Shown one piece after another: positions 53,824 through 63,548 of a DNA stretch of 64,000 nucleotides. The DNA is from Rhizobium hidalgonense. Lineage in GTDB: Bacteria > Pseudomonadota > Alphaproteobacteria > Rhizobiales > Rhizobiaceae. The translations under genes were made by a program, and so were the position numbers. Location of the stretch: NCBI RefSeq assembly GCF_002914525.1, contig NZ_LODW01000048.1, positions 186,001 through 250,000 of the forward strand, written 5' to 3'. The notes under the pieces are model-generated. The model saw only the letters and a program-made list of their open reading frames with translations, had not been told where the DNA came from and ran no database searches. Every line of letters begins with the position of its first letter. The stretch's first letter is position 1.

Positions 53824-55365
53824 GTGCACATGAGTACCGGCGTAAGCACATCGACCGACAAGATTATCGTCGACAGGTCGCGCAGCCACCGCAACAAGGC
53901 CGTTTCCAAGGCCGTGCGGCAAACGCGCGAACGTCTGCAGTCCGGCCATGCCTCCAATTCCTCCTTTGATCGTGACGTGCTCAAGATGTATGTGGCGTCG
54001 ATGCTGCAGGGCGCGACGATCATGCCGCTCTTCATTGTCATCATCACCGCGCTTGGCGTTTATTTCACTCAAGATACGCGATTGCTTTTCTGGGCGCTGC
54101 TGACGCTCACCTGCCACACCGGCAATATCCTGCTTGCGCGGCGGGCCCGCAGGCAGGAAATCACCGCCGAGAGCGCCCGCAAATGGCGCCGCCTGTTGCT
54201 GCTCGGCCAGTTCATGATCGGCTGCTGCTGGGCGGTGTTCGCGCTGCAGGGCTGCGACACCTGCGAGCCTTCGAGCTTCATCCTTTATAAGGGTGCGACG
54301 CTGCTGATCGCGCTCTCCGTCACGGCGATGTCCAATTTCATGCTGACGCCGGCCGTGCTCGTCGCCTTCGCGCCGGCGATCCTGGCGCTCGCCGCCAAGA
54401 GCGGCCTGTCGCGCGACCTGCTCGAAATCAGCCTGACGGGCCTCTTCACCAGCACCCTTGTCTTCTTCAACTATATCAGCGACCGGCTGTTCAAGTCGAA
54501 CCTCAAGATCCTTTCCTACCAGTCGGAGAAGGACGACCTGATCGCCGAGCTTGAAGTGGCGAAATCGATGTCGGACGAGGCGCGCCGCCGCGCCGAAGAG
54601 GCAAACCTCGCCAAGTCCCGCTTCCTCGCCTCCATGTCGCACGAGCTCAGGACCCCGCTCAACGCCATCCTCGGCTTCTCCGAGGTTATGTCAGCCGAAG
54701 TCATGGGGCCGCTCGCCAATCCGACTTATAAGGAATATGCCGGCGACATTCACCGCTCCGGCCAGCATCTGCTCGATCTCATCAACGAGATCCTCGACCT
54801 CTCCCGCATCGAGGCCGGCAAATACGAACTGAGCGAGGAAGCGATTTCGCTGCTCGATATCACCGAAGATTGCATCGGCATGGTCCAACTGCGCGCCCGC
54901 GCCAAGAACATCGCCATTTCGGATCAATTCGAGCGGCAGTTGCCGGCCATCTGGGCGGACGAGAAATCGATGCGCCAAGTGGTGCTCAACCTTCTCTCCA
55001 ATGCCGTCAAGTTCACGCCGCAGGGCGGCGAAATTCACGTCAAGGTCGGCTGGACTGCCGGCGGCGGTCAGTACATCTCTATCAAGGACAATGGCCCCGG
55101 CATTCCGGAAGAGGAAATTCCCGTCGTCCTGTCGGCCTTCGGCCAGGGCTCGATCGCCATCAAGAGCGCTGAACAGGGCACCGGTCTCGGGCTGCCAATT
55201 GTCCAGGCGATCCTTGCCAAGCATGACGGACAATTCCTGCTGAAATCGAAGCTGCGCGAGGGCACTGAGGTCATCGCAATCCTGCCAGCCAAACGCGTGC
55301 TGCAGAGCCTGCCGGCTGTGGAAGAGGCTCAGGCGGTCGCGCGCAAGCGTAAGAGTTTTGCCTGA
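53824..55365 (+). CDS. Membrane-bound sensor histidine kinase
   Basis: This 513-residue kinase has about six transmembrane segments between residues 62 and 221, a coiled coil (235-265), the HisKA domain with His273 in MSHELRTPLNAILGFSEVM and a HATPase domain with KDNGPGIPEEEIP and GTGLGLPIVQAIL. There is no periplasmic loop of size, so it probably senses within or near the membrane. The start is GTG 53824 or ATG 53830. No response regulator is adjacent (orphan kinase). The DivJ/PdhS-like HisKA sequence suggests a link to the alphaproteobacterial cell-cycle phosphorelay, but this is only a guess. Confidence 0.88.
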   Translation: MHMSTGVSTSTDKIIVDRSRSHRNKAVSKAVRQTRERLQSGHASNSSFDRDVLKMYVASMLQGATIMPLFIVIITALGVYFTQDTRLLFWALLTLTCHTGNILLARRARRQEITAESARKWRRLLLLGQFMIGCCWAVFALQGCDTCEPSSFILYKGATLLIALSVTAMSNFMLTPAVLVAFAPAILALAAKSGLSRDLLEISLTGLFTSTLVFFNYISDRLFKSNLKILSYQSEKDDLIAELEVAKSMSDEARRRAEEANLAKSRFLASMSHELRTPLNAILGFSEVMSAEVMGPLANPTYKEYAGDIHRSGQHLLDLINEILDLSRIEAGKYELSEEAISLLDITEDCIGMVQLRARAKNIAISDQFERQLPAIWADEKSMRQVVLNLLSNAVKFTPQGGEIHVKVGWTAGGGQYISIKDNGPGIPEEEIPVVLSAFGQGSIAIKSAEQGTGLGLPIVQAILAKHDGQFLLKSKLREGTEVIAILPAKRVLQSLPAVEEAQAVARKRKSFA

Positions 55366-55433
55366 TTCAGCGCAAGCAGGCTGACATCATGCTTCAATTT
55401 GTTGGAGCCGTGGCTGAGCCGGATCGGCCTAAG

Positions 55434-55823
55434 TCATGCGAGGGTGAAAAACAGGTGCTTGGCGAGGACGAAGCCCAGATAGAGGCAGCAGGCGGCAATC
55501 ATGCAGCTCACCGCGAAAGAGCCGAGATCCTTGGCATGTTTGCCGACGATCGAAATCTCCGGCGAAATCCGGTCGATGACCTCCTCGACGGCGGTATTCA
55601 TCGCCTCCATCGAAAACAGCCCGAGAAACAGGACCACCGCAACGACGATCTCGCCGGCGCTCGCCCCCACTAACGCCAGCGCTGCGATCGAAACGACGAA
55701 GAAACCAAGTTCCTGGCGGAAGGCTGCCTCTCTCAGAACGCGCAGGAAGCCTGCCCAGGAATAGCTGGCGGCGGCGGTGAAATGCCGAAATCCGGTCTCT
55801 TTCGTCACCGCAGGCTTCGTCAA
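55434..55823 (-). CDS. dgkA: Diacylglycerol kinase
   Basis: This 129-residue integral membrane protein matches DgkA: FRHFTAAASYSWAGFLRVLREAAFRQEL, then the hallmark EAMNTAVEEVIDRISPE with the catalytic glutamates, and KHAKDLGSFAVS. There are three transmembrane helices. The TTG at 55823 is preceded by GGGAGGGCGCC and gives a start close to the usual length; a GTG at 55808 is an alternative. It recycles diacylglycerol to phosphatidate, for example after membrane-derived glucan modification. Confidence 0.88.
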   Translation of the reverse strand: MTKPAVTKETGFRHFTAAASYSWAGFLRVLREAAFRQELGFFVVSIAALALVGASAGEIVVAVVLFLGLFSMEAMNTAVEEVIDRISPEISIVGKHAKDLGSFAVSCMIAACCLYLGFVLAKHLFFTLA

Positions 55824-55928
55824 GGCGCCCTCCCTCTTGCAGACCGGGAAAGGCTTTGCCGCCCCGTTTGATGACCGAATACGCAGATACCGAATCCACC
55901 CGGGCGGCGCAAGCAAAGCCGCGCGGGC

Positions 55929-56945
55929 TCAGTCTTTGTTGGTCACACCGGCCTGGGCGAAGGTCGCCATGCCGGAATGGCAGGCGGCGGCGGCTTTGAC
56001 GATGCCGGCGGCGAGCGCCGCCCCGGTGCCTTCGCCGAGCCGCATGCCAAGCGCCAGAAGCGGCGTCTTGCCGAGCATCTCGATTGCGCGCAGATGTCCG
56101 GGCTCGGCCGAAACGTGGCCGATCAGGCAATGGTCGAGCGCAGAGGGATTGGCAGCCTTGAGGATCGCCGCCGCGGCGGTCGCGACATAACCATCGATCA
56201 GCACCGGGATCCGCTCCATGCGGGCGGCAAGCATGGCTCCGGCCATCGCCGCAATCTCGCGGCCGCCGAGCCGGCGCATGATTTCCAGGGGATCGTCGAG
56301 ATGGTCGCTATGCAGCGCCACCGCCTTTTCCACCGCCGCGACCTTGCGCTCCAGCATCTCGCCTTCCGAACCGGTGCCGGGTCCGACCCAGTCGCGCGCC
56401 GAACCGCCGTAGAGCGCGTAGTTGATCGCAGCCGCAATCGTCGTATTGCCGATGCCCATTTCGCCGATGCAGAGCAGGTCGGTGCCGCCGGCGATCGCCT
56501 CCATGCCGAAGGCCATGGTCGCGGCGCAATCGCGCTCGGAAAGCGCTGCTTCCTCGGTAATGTCGCCGGTGGGGTAATCGAGCGCCAGATCGAAGACTTT
56601 CAGCCCGAGATCATAGGCGACACAAATCTGGTTGATCGCGGCCCCCCCGGCGGCAAAATTCTCGACCATCTGCTGCGTTACCGCCGGCGGAAAAGGCGTA
56701 ATGCCTTGCCTGGTGACGCCGTGATTGCCGGCAAAGATCGCCACCAGCGGCCGGTTGACGGCAGGTGTGCGGCCCGTCCAGGCGGCAAGCCAGAAGGCGA
56801 TTTCCTCGAGCCGTCCGAGCGCGCCCGGCGGCTTGGTCAGTTGCGCGTCGCGTTCGCGCGCCGCCACCAGCGCAAGGGCATCCGGCCCCGGCAGATCGCG
56901 GAGCAGGGTACGGAAATCGTCGAACGGCAGGCCTGAAACGCTCAT
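55929..56945 (-). CDS. cobT: Nicotinate-nucleotide-dimethylbenzimidazole phosphoribosyltransferase CobT
   Basis: This 338-residue enzyme makes alpha-ribazole phosphate for the lower ligand of cobalamin. It has the family blocks [53 protein letters not shown] and the C-terminal [28 protein letters not shown], with the catalytic glutamate in GEGTG. ATG 56945 defines the shorter conserved start; a longer open frame upstream has no homology. It is divergent from cobS across a 186-bp gap. Confidence 0.94.
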   Translation of the reverse strand: MSVSGLPFDDFRTLLRDLPGPDALALVAARERDAQLTKPPGALGRLEEIAFWLAAWTGRTPAVNRPLVAIFAGNHGVTRQGITPFPPAVTQQMVENFAAGGAAINQICVAYDLGLKVFDLALDYPTGDITEEAALSERDCAATMAFGMEAIAGGTDLLCIGEMGIGNTTIAAAINYALYGGSARDWVGPGTGSEGEMLERKVAAVEKAVALHSDHLDDPLEIMRRLGGREIAAMAGAMLAARMERIPVLIDGYVATAAAAILKAANPSALDHCLIGHVSAEPGHLRAIEMLGKTPLLALGMRLGEGTGAALAAGIVKAAAACHSGMATFAQAGVTNKD

Positions 56946-56984
56946 CTGTGCGGTTTTCCTATGAATCCGGGTATTCTTGTTTTC

Positions 56985-57005
56985 ACGCAAACCACTTGTT
57001 TGCGT
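56985..57005. promoter_or_regulatory. Perfect inverted repeat between cobT and cobS
   Basis: ACGCAAAC-CACTT-GTTTGCGT has perfect 8-bp arms and lies 40 bp upstream of the cobT start, in the shared promoter region 56946-57131. A nearby GCAAA/TTTGC pair repeats part of the motif. It could be an operator for coordinate control; no cobalamin riboswitch motif is seen. Confidence 0.5.
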
Positions 57006-57131
57006 CGAGCAAATCAGCTTCTTTGCGGGTCGCACTCTCTTAAAGCGGGCCGACGGGGCGAACAACACCAAAAGCGCCGCCGCGACCATAAGCCGGGCCG
57101 TAAGCGGAAACCTTGGGCAGAACGAAGCAGA

Positions 57132-57914
57132 ATGAAGATCAAGGACCATGCGGTCGATACCGCCCGCGCCGTCGCCTTCCTCAGCCGCATTCCCATGCCG
57201 CACTCGCTGTTCAAAACCTATGACGGCCGGCTCGGCCGGCTGGTGCGCGCCTTTCCTTTCGCCGGCATCGTCATCGGCTTTGTTCCCGCGCTCGCCTTGC
57301 TCCTGCTTTTGGGGCTGCGCGCCGATCCGCTGATGGCGGCCCTCATCGCCCTTTGCATCCAGGTTGTCGTCACCGGCGCGCTGCACGAGGACGGCCTGGC
57401 CGATACCGCCGACGGCATCGGCGGCGGCAAGAGCCGCGAGCAGAGCCTCGACATCATGAAGGACAGCCGGATCGGCACCTATGGCGCGATAGCGCTGATC
57501 CTCTCCTTCGCGATCCGAGCCGCAGCACTTGCCGCCATCGCCCGCCACGCCTCGCCGCTCACGTCAGCCCTTGCCATTCCGGCCGTCGCAGCACTCAGCC
57601 GCGGCGCCATCGCCTGGCACTGGCAGCGGCTGCCGCCGGCCAAGGCCGATGGCGTCGCCGCCTCGACCGGCCAGCCGGACGAGGCGGCGATGCAGTTTGC
57701 GCTCGCCGCGGCCGGGCTCGTCGCAGCGCTTCTGATCTGGCCGGCCTTCGGCCTGCGGCCGCTGGTCGCAAGCCTGCTCGCCGCCGGCATCACAGCACTT
57801 GCCTTTACCGCCTTCATCCGCCGCAAGCTTGCCGGCCACACCGGCGACACGCTGGGCGCGACGCAGCAAATTTGCGAGATTGCCGCGCTTTGCGCCCTTG
57901 CCACGGCTCTTTGA
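57132..57914 (+). CDS. cobS: Cobalamin-5'-phosphate synthase CobS (adenosylcobinamide-GDP ribazoletransferase)
   Basis: This 260-residue membrane enzyme joins adenosylcobinamide-GDP with alpha-ribazole(-phosphate) in the last step of B12 assembly. Conserved motifs are FLSRIPMP near residue 18, [15 protein letters not shown] with metal-binding Asp residues, and [11 protein letters not shown]. The C-terminal [15 protein letters not shown] is diagnostic. ATG 57132 is chosen by alignment. It is divergent from cobT and followed closely by a DUF1289 gene. Confidence 0.94.
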   Translation: MKIKDHAVDTARAVAFLSRIPMPHSLFKTYDGRLGRLVRAFPFAGIVIGFVPALALLLLLGLRADPLMAALIALCIQVVVTGALHEDGLADTADGIGGGKSREQSLDIMKDSRIGTYGAIALILSFAIRAAALAAIARHASPLTSALAIPAVAALSRGAIAWHWQRLPPAKADGVAASTGQPDEAAMQFALAAAGLVAALLIWPAFGLRPLVASLLAAGITALAFTAFIRRKLAGHTGDTLGATQQICEIAALCALATAL

Positions 57915-57923
57915 AACTCCGAT

Positions 57924-58151
57924 ATGTCCTGCATGCAAACACCCTGCATTCACCTCTGCTCGCTGGTTTCAGCCACCGGATTTTGCGCCGGATGCGGCCG
58001 GACTCTTGAGGAAATCGGCAGCTGGGTGAGCTACTCCGACATTGAACGAAGACGGATCATGGCCCTGCTGCCGGCAAGGCTTGCAAGCGCTGTAGCGGTA
58101 TCGAACCACATGGAAACAGGCTCCGCCAGCGGGCCGGAGCAGGCTTTATGA
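57924..58151 (+). CDS. DUF1289 small cysteine-rich protein
   Basis: This 75-residue protein has the DUF1289 pattern CMQTPCIHLCSLVSATGFCAGCGRT, with five or more cysteines likely to bind a metal or Fe-S cluster, then the EEIGSWVSYSDIERRRIM helix. It starts 9 bp after cobS and overlaps the next gene by 4 bp. The function is unknown. Confidence 0.88.
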   Translation: MSCMQTPCIHLCSLVSATGFCAGCGRTLEEIGSWVSYSDIERRRIMALLPARLASAVAVSNHMETGSASGPEQAL

Positions 58152-58849
58152 TCCGTTTGACCGTCTTCCTCGTCGTGATCGGCATCGGCCTTGCGGTGCT
58201 GATCGTCAACCATGACAAAGGCAGTATCCTCGGCCTGCAGAGCGACGACTTCGTCCGCGTCGTCTATCTGCTGCCGATCGCGCTGATGCTGTCGGCCGGC
58301 ATCTGGGCGAGCCGGCGCAGCCCTGGTGAGACGATGCGCCAGATGATGATCTGGCTGGTGATCATCCTGGCGCTCGTGACCGTCTATCTCTATCGTCAGG
58401 ACGCGCTCGGCGTCGGCAACCGGCTGCTTGCCGGCCTCGTTCCCGGCCGCGCCATCGTCGTCACCACAAGCGAAGGCGGCCAGGAGATCATCCTGCACAA
58501 ACTGCTGAACGGCCATTTCGAGGCCGATGTCGCCGTCAACGGTCAGACGATCGAAATGCTCGTCGATACCGGCGCCAGCATGGTGGCGCTGTCCCGCGAA
58601 GACGCCGAGCGGATCGGCATCGACCTCTCCCGCCTCACCTATTCCATGACCGTCATGACCGCCAACGGCCGCGGCCGCGCAGCACCCGTCACGCTCGACC
58701 AGGTGGCGATCGGCCCGATCGTCCGCAACAATGTCGCAGCCAGCGTCGCCGAGGACGGCCGGCTCGACCAGAGTCTACTCGGCATGAGCTTCCTGGAAAC
58801 GCTGGGTTCGCTGCAGATGCAGACCGACGAACTGCGCATACGCGATTGA
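58148..58849 (+). CDS. Membrane-anchored retropepsin-like aspartic protease (TIGR02281 type)
   Basis: This 233-residue protein has two or three N-terminal hydrophobic segments (about 4-22, 36-54 and 66-82), then a single aspartic-protease lobe with Asp140 in LVDTGASMVALS; dimerisation would form the active site. The C-terminal LLGMSFLETLGSLQMQ is typical. ATG 58148 overlaps the DUF1289 stop (ATGA). Substrates are unknown. Confidence 0.88.
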   Translation: MIRLTVFLVVIGIGLAVLIVNHDKGSILGLQSDDFVRVVYLLPIALMLSAGIWASRRSPGETMRQMMIWLVIILALVTVYLYRQDALGVGNRLLAGLVPGRAIVVTTSEGGQEIILHKLLNGHFEADVAVNGQTIEMLVDTGASMVALSREDAERIGIDLSRLTYSMTVMTANGRGRAAPVTLDQVAIGPIVRNNVAASVAEDGRLDQSLLGMSFLETLGSLQMQTDELRIRD

Positions 58850-59010
58850 ACCCGGCGCAGCTTTACGCCGGCATTCGGATCTGTCACCTTCAAGCGCAAA
58901 AACAAGACCACAAAGAGCAAAAAGAAACTCCTAGTCTGGTGGCACCGCATGTTCGACCGGCTTTCGCCCAAGGCGAAGCCTTGCCCCATGGGTGCGACAG
59001 GAGTTTCGCG

Positions 59011-59448
59011 ATGAATTCACTCTGGCCGATCGTCATCGGCGGCATTTTGCCCGCCATGTTCTGGGGCATCACCGCCATCTTCCAGAAGCAGAGCGCCACG
59101 GCTGCCACCGGCTCTGCCATCTATCTGATCGCCTTCGGCGCCGCCTGTGCGCTGGCCGGCCTGATCGTCGCACTGATCTGGCGCCCGGCCCCCTGGACGG
59201 CCGAAGGTATCGGATTTGCCGCCACCGCAGGCGCCTGCTTCGCTCTCGGCACCGGCCTGATCAGCTTCGCGCTTTTCGCCTATGGCGTCCCGGTCTCCAA
59301 ACTCGCCCCGATCTGGAGCTGCAACGTGCTGGTGACGCTGGCAATCAGCGCTGTCTTCCTCGGCGAAGCCTCCGAGGTCAACCTGATGCAGCTTGCCGCG
59401 GGCACCCTCCTCATCCTGTCGGGCGCCCTGCTCGTCAGCAGTGCATGA
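59011..59448 (+). CDS. Small DMT-superfamily (EamA-like) membrane protein
   Basis: This 145-residue protein contains a single EamA repeat: PIVIGGILPAMFWGITAIFQ at the start, about five hydrophobic segments, ending LAAGTLLILSGALLVSSA. It is half the size of common DMT transporters, so it likely works as a dimer, like SMR or YnfA-type carriers. ATG 59011 follows ACAGGAGTTTCGCG. The substrate is unknown. Confidence 0.85.
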   Translation: MNSLWPIVIGGILPAMFWGITAIFQKQSATAATGSAIYLIAFGAACALAGLIVALIWRPAPWTAEGIGFAATAGACFALGTGLISFALFAYGVPVSKLAPIWSCNVLVTLAISAVFLGEASEVNLMQLAAGTLLILSGALLVSSA

Positions 59449-59566
59449 GGGGGGAAACTGGCCCAACACAGACTGGCCCTTCGTCGCCAAACGCTCCTGC
59501 ATTGCAGCACGTTCTGCTTTGTTGATATCCTGCGTCAAGGCGCCTGCGCGCCCACCGGAGCTCGAG

Positions 59567-60514
59567 ATGAATCCACGACAATTGAAGACATTCCTTGCGG
59601 TCATCCGGCATGAAAATCTCACGCGCGCCGCGGCCGAGGTCAATCTCGCCCAGTCGAGCCTCAGCGATCAGATACAGGCGCTGGAAGAAGAGCTTGGCGC
59701 AGAACTCTTCCTCCGCTCCCGGCAGGGCGTTGCCCTGACAGCGGCGGGTGCGGCGCTGAAGACCTATGCGGAAGAAATCCTGGCGCTGAACGACGAGGCG
59801 AAGGGCGCCGTTCGTGCCGCCGCCGGCAACGCCGACCAGTCCGTCAGCGTGGGCACGCTTGAAACCATCGCCGCCGAAACTCTGGCGCCCTGGCTGTCGC
59901 TCTTTGGCAAGCAGAACCCGGGTCTTGGCCTGAAGCTCAAGATCGGCGGCAGCGGCGAATTGCGTACCCAATTGCATGACGGCTCGATCGACGTCGCCTT
60001 CACCTTCGATCGCGGGCAACAGGATGAGCGCTTCGCCACGCGCCGTGTCTCCAGCGAGCCGCTGGTGCTGATCGCCGGCCGTAATGCGCACGCCCGGCCA
60101 CCCGAAAGCCTCGCGGCATTGAGCACTGCGCCCTTCATCGCCACCGAATCCGGCTGCGTTTACCGCCACTTGTTTGAGACTGCCTTTGCCGAGGCGGGTG
60201 TGCCCGCACCGCCTATCGTTACGGAAGCCGACAGTATCGCGACGATCATCCGGCTCGTTGCCTCAGGCGCCGGTTACGGGCTGGTCCCGGGTCTTGCTCT
60301 CGGGCCGTCCACGGCACGCGGCGATGTCATCGCGCTGCCATGGCCGGGTGAACCACCCACCGCCGCGCTGCTGATGATGTGGCGGCGCCGGCGCGTGCAG
60401 CCGCCGGCGCTCGCCCTCCTGCTGCAATCGGCAAGCAACAAACTCTTGCCGGCGGCAAGCGACGAACTGTCGCCGGTCAGACCAGCCGATGCCCGCCTTC
60501 GACATGCAGGATAG
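59567..60514 (+). CDS. LysR-family transcriptional regulator
   Basis: This 315-residue regulator has the standard N-terminal HTH (RQLKTFLAVIRHENLTRAAAEVNLAQSSLSDQ) and effector domain; residues to about 295 match family length and the rest is a short tail. ATG 59567 was chosen by alignment. Its 3' end overlaps the convergent SDR gene by 38 bp. The role is unknown; the SDR is its nearest neighbour and a possible target. Confidence 0.9.
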   Translation: MNPRQLKTFLAVIRHENLTRAAAEVNLAQSSLSDQIQALEEELGAELFLRSRQGVALTAAGAALKTYAEEILALNDEAKGAVRAAAGNADQSVSVGTLETIAAETLAPWLSLFGKQNPGLGLKLKIGGSGELRTQLHDGSIDVAFTFDRGQQDERFATRRVSSEPLVLIAGRNAHARPPESLAALSTAPFIATESGCVYRHLFETAFAEAGVPAPPIVTEADSIATIIRLVASGAGYGLVPGLALGPSTARGDVIALPWPGEPPTAALLMMWRRRRVQPPALALLLQSASNKLLPAASDELSPVRPADARLRHAG

Positions 60515-61214
60515 TGCCGGTGGTGAAGCCGTTGCCGATCAGGAAACGGATCGCGTCGGCAATATCCTCCGGCTGGCCGACACGGCCGGCCGGCAGGCGC
60601 TGCGCCATCGCCTCCAGTGTCGCCTGCTTGGCATCCCCGGCAACAAAGTTCCAGATCGATGTATCCACCCACCCCGGCGATACGGCATTGATGCGGATCG
60701 GCGCCAGTTCGACGGCAAGCGCCCTGACCAGGCCTTCGAGCGCCGCATTGACGGCTGCGACCACCGATCCGCGTGCCGCCGGCCGATAGGCCGCGACACC
60801 CGAGGTAAAGGTGATCGATCCTGATGGCGGCAGACGGGCCGCACCATATTTTGCGAGCAGCAGTGGCCCGTAGAACTTGCTCTCGACCACCCGTTGCGCT
60901 GCCGCGAGTTCGATCGATGGCAGCAACTGGTAGGCGCCTTCGATATCGGCCGCCGTACTGACGATATGGTCGACCGATCCGCTCTCTCGAAACAGCGCCG
61001 CCACGTCTTCCTCCCGCGCTATATCGACGACATGGGTTGCAAGCTTCGGATGCCCGCCGAGGTGACGGCACGCCGCAGCAAGCCTGTCTTCGCTGCGTCC
61101 CGCAATCGTCACCGATGCCCCCTCCTCAAGCAGGCGCATGGCAAGCGCCAGCCCCATGCCGGAGCTGCCGCCGACGATTACCACCTTCGCACCTTCGATC
61201 CCGATACCAGTCAT
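60477..61214 (-). CDS. SDR-fold protein lacking catalytic Tyr/Lys
   Basis: This 245-residue SDR-fold protein has the cofactor motif VGGSSGMG at 14-21 and Ser138 in FTSG, but the YxxxK motif is replaced: the helix reads VVAAVNAALEGLVRAL, placing Val152 at the Tyr position and Asn156 at the Lys position. SDR subgroups without catalytic residues (Lin1944-like) are known, with undetermined function. It may bind NAD(P) as a regulator or use a different mechanism. It is convergent with the LysR gene and upstream of the ABC-2 operon terminator. Confidence 0.82.
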   Translation of the reverse strand: MTGIGIEGAKVVIVGGSSGMGLALAMRLLEEGASVTIAGRSEDRLAAACRHLGGHPKLATHVVDIAREEDVAALFRESGSVDHIVSTAADIEGAYQLLPSIELAAAQRVVESKFYGPLLLAKYGAARLPPSGSITFTSGVAAYRPAARGSVVAAVNAALEGLVRALAVELAPIRINAVSPGWVDTSIWNFVAGDAKQATLEAMAQRLPAGRVGQPEDIADAIRFLIGNGFTTGTILHVEGGHRLV

Positions 61215-61280
61215 CTCGCTTCTCCTTTTGGCTGGGGAGAGCAGATGCCGCGAACCGAAGCGGAAGAAAAACGGAAGAAA

Positions 61281-61317
61281 CCGATAGCATCATCGGATTT
61301 TCCGATGATGCTATCGG
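61281..61317 (-). terminator. Intrinsic terminator of the ABC-2 operon
   Basis: CCGATAGCATCATCGGA (61281-61297), loop TTT, and TCCGATGATGCTATCGG (61301-61317) form a perfect 17-bp stem. On the minus strand it is followed by TTTCTTCCGTTTTTCTTCC, a T-rich tract, placing a strong terminator just after the ABC-2 permease stop at 61323. Confidence 0.9.
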
Positions 61318-61322
61318 AGCGA

Positions 61323-62084
61323 TCAGTTGCGCAGCCGGTAACCGGTCTTGAATATCCAGGCGAGCGTTCCCAGGCAGATCGCCAGGAACACCGTGATCAT
61401 CGCCAGGCTGATCGCCGGGTTAACGTCGGCGATCCCGTAGAAGCTCCAGCGAAAGCCGCTGACGAGATAGAGCACCGGATTGAGGTGGCTGACACCCTGC
61501 CAGAAGGGCGGTAGCATATTGACCGAATAAAAACTGCCGCCGAGGAAGGTCAGCGGCGGCACGACCAGCATGGGAATGAGGTTCAGCTGTTCGAAATTGC
61601 CGGCCCAGATGCCGATCATGAAGCCGAACAGGCTGAAGGTGATCGCCGTCAGCAAGAAGAACAGCACCATCATGAAGGGATGCTCGATCCTGACGTCGAC
61701 GAAGAGATTGGCGGTCAAAAGGATGATGAAGCCGATGATCATGCCCTTGGTGGCGGCGGCTCCGACATAACCGAGCAGGATTTCGGTCATCGCCACCGGC
61801 GCCGACAACACCTCGTAGATCGTGCCGGTGAATTTCGGGAAATAGATGCCGAAGGAGCCGTTGCTGATGCACTGGCCAAGCAGCGTCAGCATGATCAGGC
61901 CGGGCGTGATGAAGGCGCCGTAGGATACGCCCTCCACCTCCTGGATGCGCGAGCCGACTGCTGCACCGAAGACGATGAAATAAAGCGAGGTCGAGATAAC
62001 CGGCGAGATGACGCTCTGCAGCAGCGTGCGGCGCGTGCGGGCCATCTCGAAGAAATAGATGGATTTGATCGCCTCGACGTTCAT
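61323..62084 (-). CDS. ABC-2 type transporter permease
   Basis: This 253-residue membrane protein of the ABC-2 family begins [20 protein letters not shown] and contains six predicted membrane segments plus the conserved [22 protein letters not shown] stretch, a DrrB/NodJ/YadH-like feature. It overlaps the ATPase stop by 4 bp. The pair exports an unknown compound; similar two-gene exporters occur in most Rhizobium genomes. Confidence 0.9.
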   Translation of the reverse strand: MNVEAIKSIYFFEMARTRRTLLQSVISPVISTSLYFIVFGAAVGSRIQEVEGVSYGAFITPGLIMLTLLGQCISNGSFGIYFPKFTGTIYEVLSAPVAMTEILLGYVGAAATKGMIIGFIILLTANLFVDVRIEHPFMMVLFFLLTAITFSLFGFMIGIWAGNFEQLNLIPMLVVPPLTFLGGSFYSVNMLPPFWQGVSHLNPVLYLVSGFRWSFYGIADVNPAISLAMITVFLAICLGTLAWIFKTGYRLRN

Positions 62085-63007
62085 TTGCCTGCTCCTACCA
62101 GCGCCACGAAGATATCTTCGAGCGAGCTCTGTCGCGTCGACAGATCCTTGAAATGGATATTGTTTTCACCCAGCCGCGTCAGGAGTGTCGCGATGCTTTC
62201 CTGCTCATTGTCGGCGTCGAAATCGTAAGTCAGCCGGCTGCCCTCCGCCTCCAGCGTCAGTCCGTTGCCGGCAAAACAATCCGGCAGGCGCTCGAGCGGC
62301 TCTGTGAGATCGAGAATGAGCTGCTTGCGGCCGAGCTTGGCCATTAGCGCCGCCTTGTCCTCAACGAGAAGCAATTGCCCGCCATTGATGACGCCGACAC
62401 GGTCGGCAATTTCCTCGGCTTCCTCGATATAGTGGGTGGTCAGGATGATGGTGACGCCCGAGGCCCGAAGCTCCTGAACGACGTTCCACATATCCTTGCG
62501 CAGCGTCACGTCGACACCGGCTGTGGGCTCGTCGAGGAAGAGGATATCCGGCTCATGCGAAAGCGCCTTGGCGATCAACACCCGCCGCTTCATCCCGCCC
62601 GAGAGCTGGCGCAGCATATTGTCCTTCTTGTCCCAGAGCGAAAGCGCGCGCAGGACCTTCTCGATATGGGCAGGATTGGCCTTCTTGCCATGCAGGCCGC
62701 GCGAAAAGCTCACCGTATTGAACACCGTTTCGAACTGATCGGTTGTCAGCTCTTGCGGCACAAGGCCGATCATCCCGCGCGTGGCGCGGAAATCCTTCAC
62801 GACATCATGGCCGGCGACCAATACCTTGCCGCCGCTCGGATTGGCAATGCCGCAGATGATCGAGATCAGCGTCGTCTTGCCCGCACCGTTCGGCCCGAGC
62901 AGCGCCAGGATCTCACCCTTTTCGACGTCGAGGTTGATGCCTTTCAGGGCCTCGAACCCATTGGCGTAGGTCTTGGTAAGATTCTGAACAGAAATGATGG
63001 GGGTCAT
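62081..63007 (-). CDS. ABC-2 type exporter ATP-binding protein
   Basis: This 308-residue ATPase has Walker [10 protein letters not shown] at 38-46, signature LSGGMKRR, Walker [13 protein letters not shown], then a C-terminal extension (about 230-308) seen in CcmA/DrrA-type exporters. It is the first gene of a two-gene operon with the permease. The nearest plus-strand neighbour is more than 0.5 kb upstream with no recognisable gene, so this is an isolated exporter. Confidence 0.92.
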   Translation of the reverse strand: MTPIISVQNLTKTYANGFEALKGINLDVEKGEILALLGPNGAGKTTLISIICGIANPSGGKVLVAGHDVVKDFRATRGMIGLVPQELTTDQFETVFNTVSFSRGLHGKKANPAHIEKVLRALSLWDKKDNMLRQLSGGMKRRVLIAKALSHEPDILFLDEPTAGVDVTLRKDMWNVVQELRASGVTIILTTHYIEEAEEIADRVGVINGGQLLLVEDKAALMAKLGRKQLILDLTEPLERLPDCFAGNGLTLEAEGSRLTYDFDADNEQESIATLLTRLGENNIHFKDLSTRQSSLEDIFVALVGAGK

Positions 63008-63548
63008 GCGTTACTCTTGATATTATCGAAGTATTTGGCTCGCTATATAGTCCCTTCATGACGCATTAACATCCGTGGGAACGTGAACACTGCATTCGCC
63101 TTGCTAACACAGTTGCCTTGCGCAAGCGGATGACCCGCTGTTGCAAGTGGGCCCGCCGGCGCAGGCGAAGTAGCCGCATCGGTCTTCGCGACGACACCGA
63201 TCTGTCCGGGACAAAGCAAGGCAGCAGTCGGCTCGGATGTCATCATCCGGTGATCTTCATGACCGATAAGAAGGCCGAGGCCAGCACCGGCATCCGCCCC
63301 GCCGCCCACCCCTTTGCGGAGCCGTCTCCGGGTGTTCTCGTTGCACCCTTTTTCGCTGCCTCGGCATGTAGTCAAAGTTATTGTTCAGTCACGAAGTGTT
63401 TGGAACCGGCTAGCATCCCCTGTCCAGCCGCGTTCGTCTTAGCCGGCCCTGCGCCGGCTTTCTTTTTGTTCGGAAAGAGGTCGCGTCTCGCGCCTATCGA
63501 TCCGTCGCCAACGCAAGGCACACCGGTGAAAACCCAGATGCCCACCCC
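63008..63548. other. Intergenic region between the ABC exporter and xylosidase genes, with a plus-strand terminator
   Basis: This 541-bp region contains no convincing gene; the openings on both strands lack ribosome sites or homology. It carries the exporter promoter and a strong plus-strand terminator at 63441-63468 that no plus-strand gene explains, so a small RNA may start between about 63060 and 63400. Confidence 0.5.
63441..63468 (+). terminator. Orphan plus-strand intrinsic terminator
   Basis: AGCCGGC-CCTGC-GCCGGCT is a perfect 7-bp stem followed by TTCTTTTTG. It reads out of a region without a plus-strand gene, suggesting an unannotated transcript; it does not sit after the convergent xylosidase gene, whose stop is 80 bp away on the other strand. 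Confidence 0.8.

Noticed and set aside
56946..57131. Possible cobalamin riboswitch between cobT and cobS
   Set aside because: I could not find the conserved B12-box core on either strand; only a perfect palindrome is seen.
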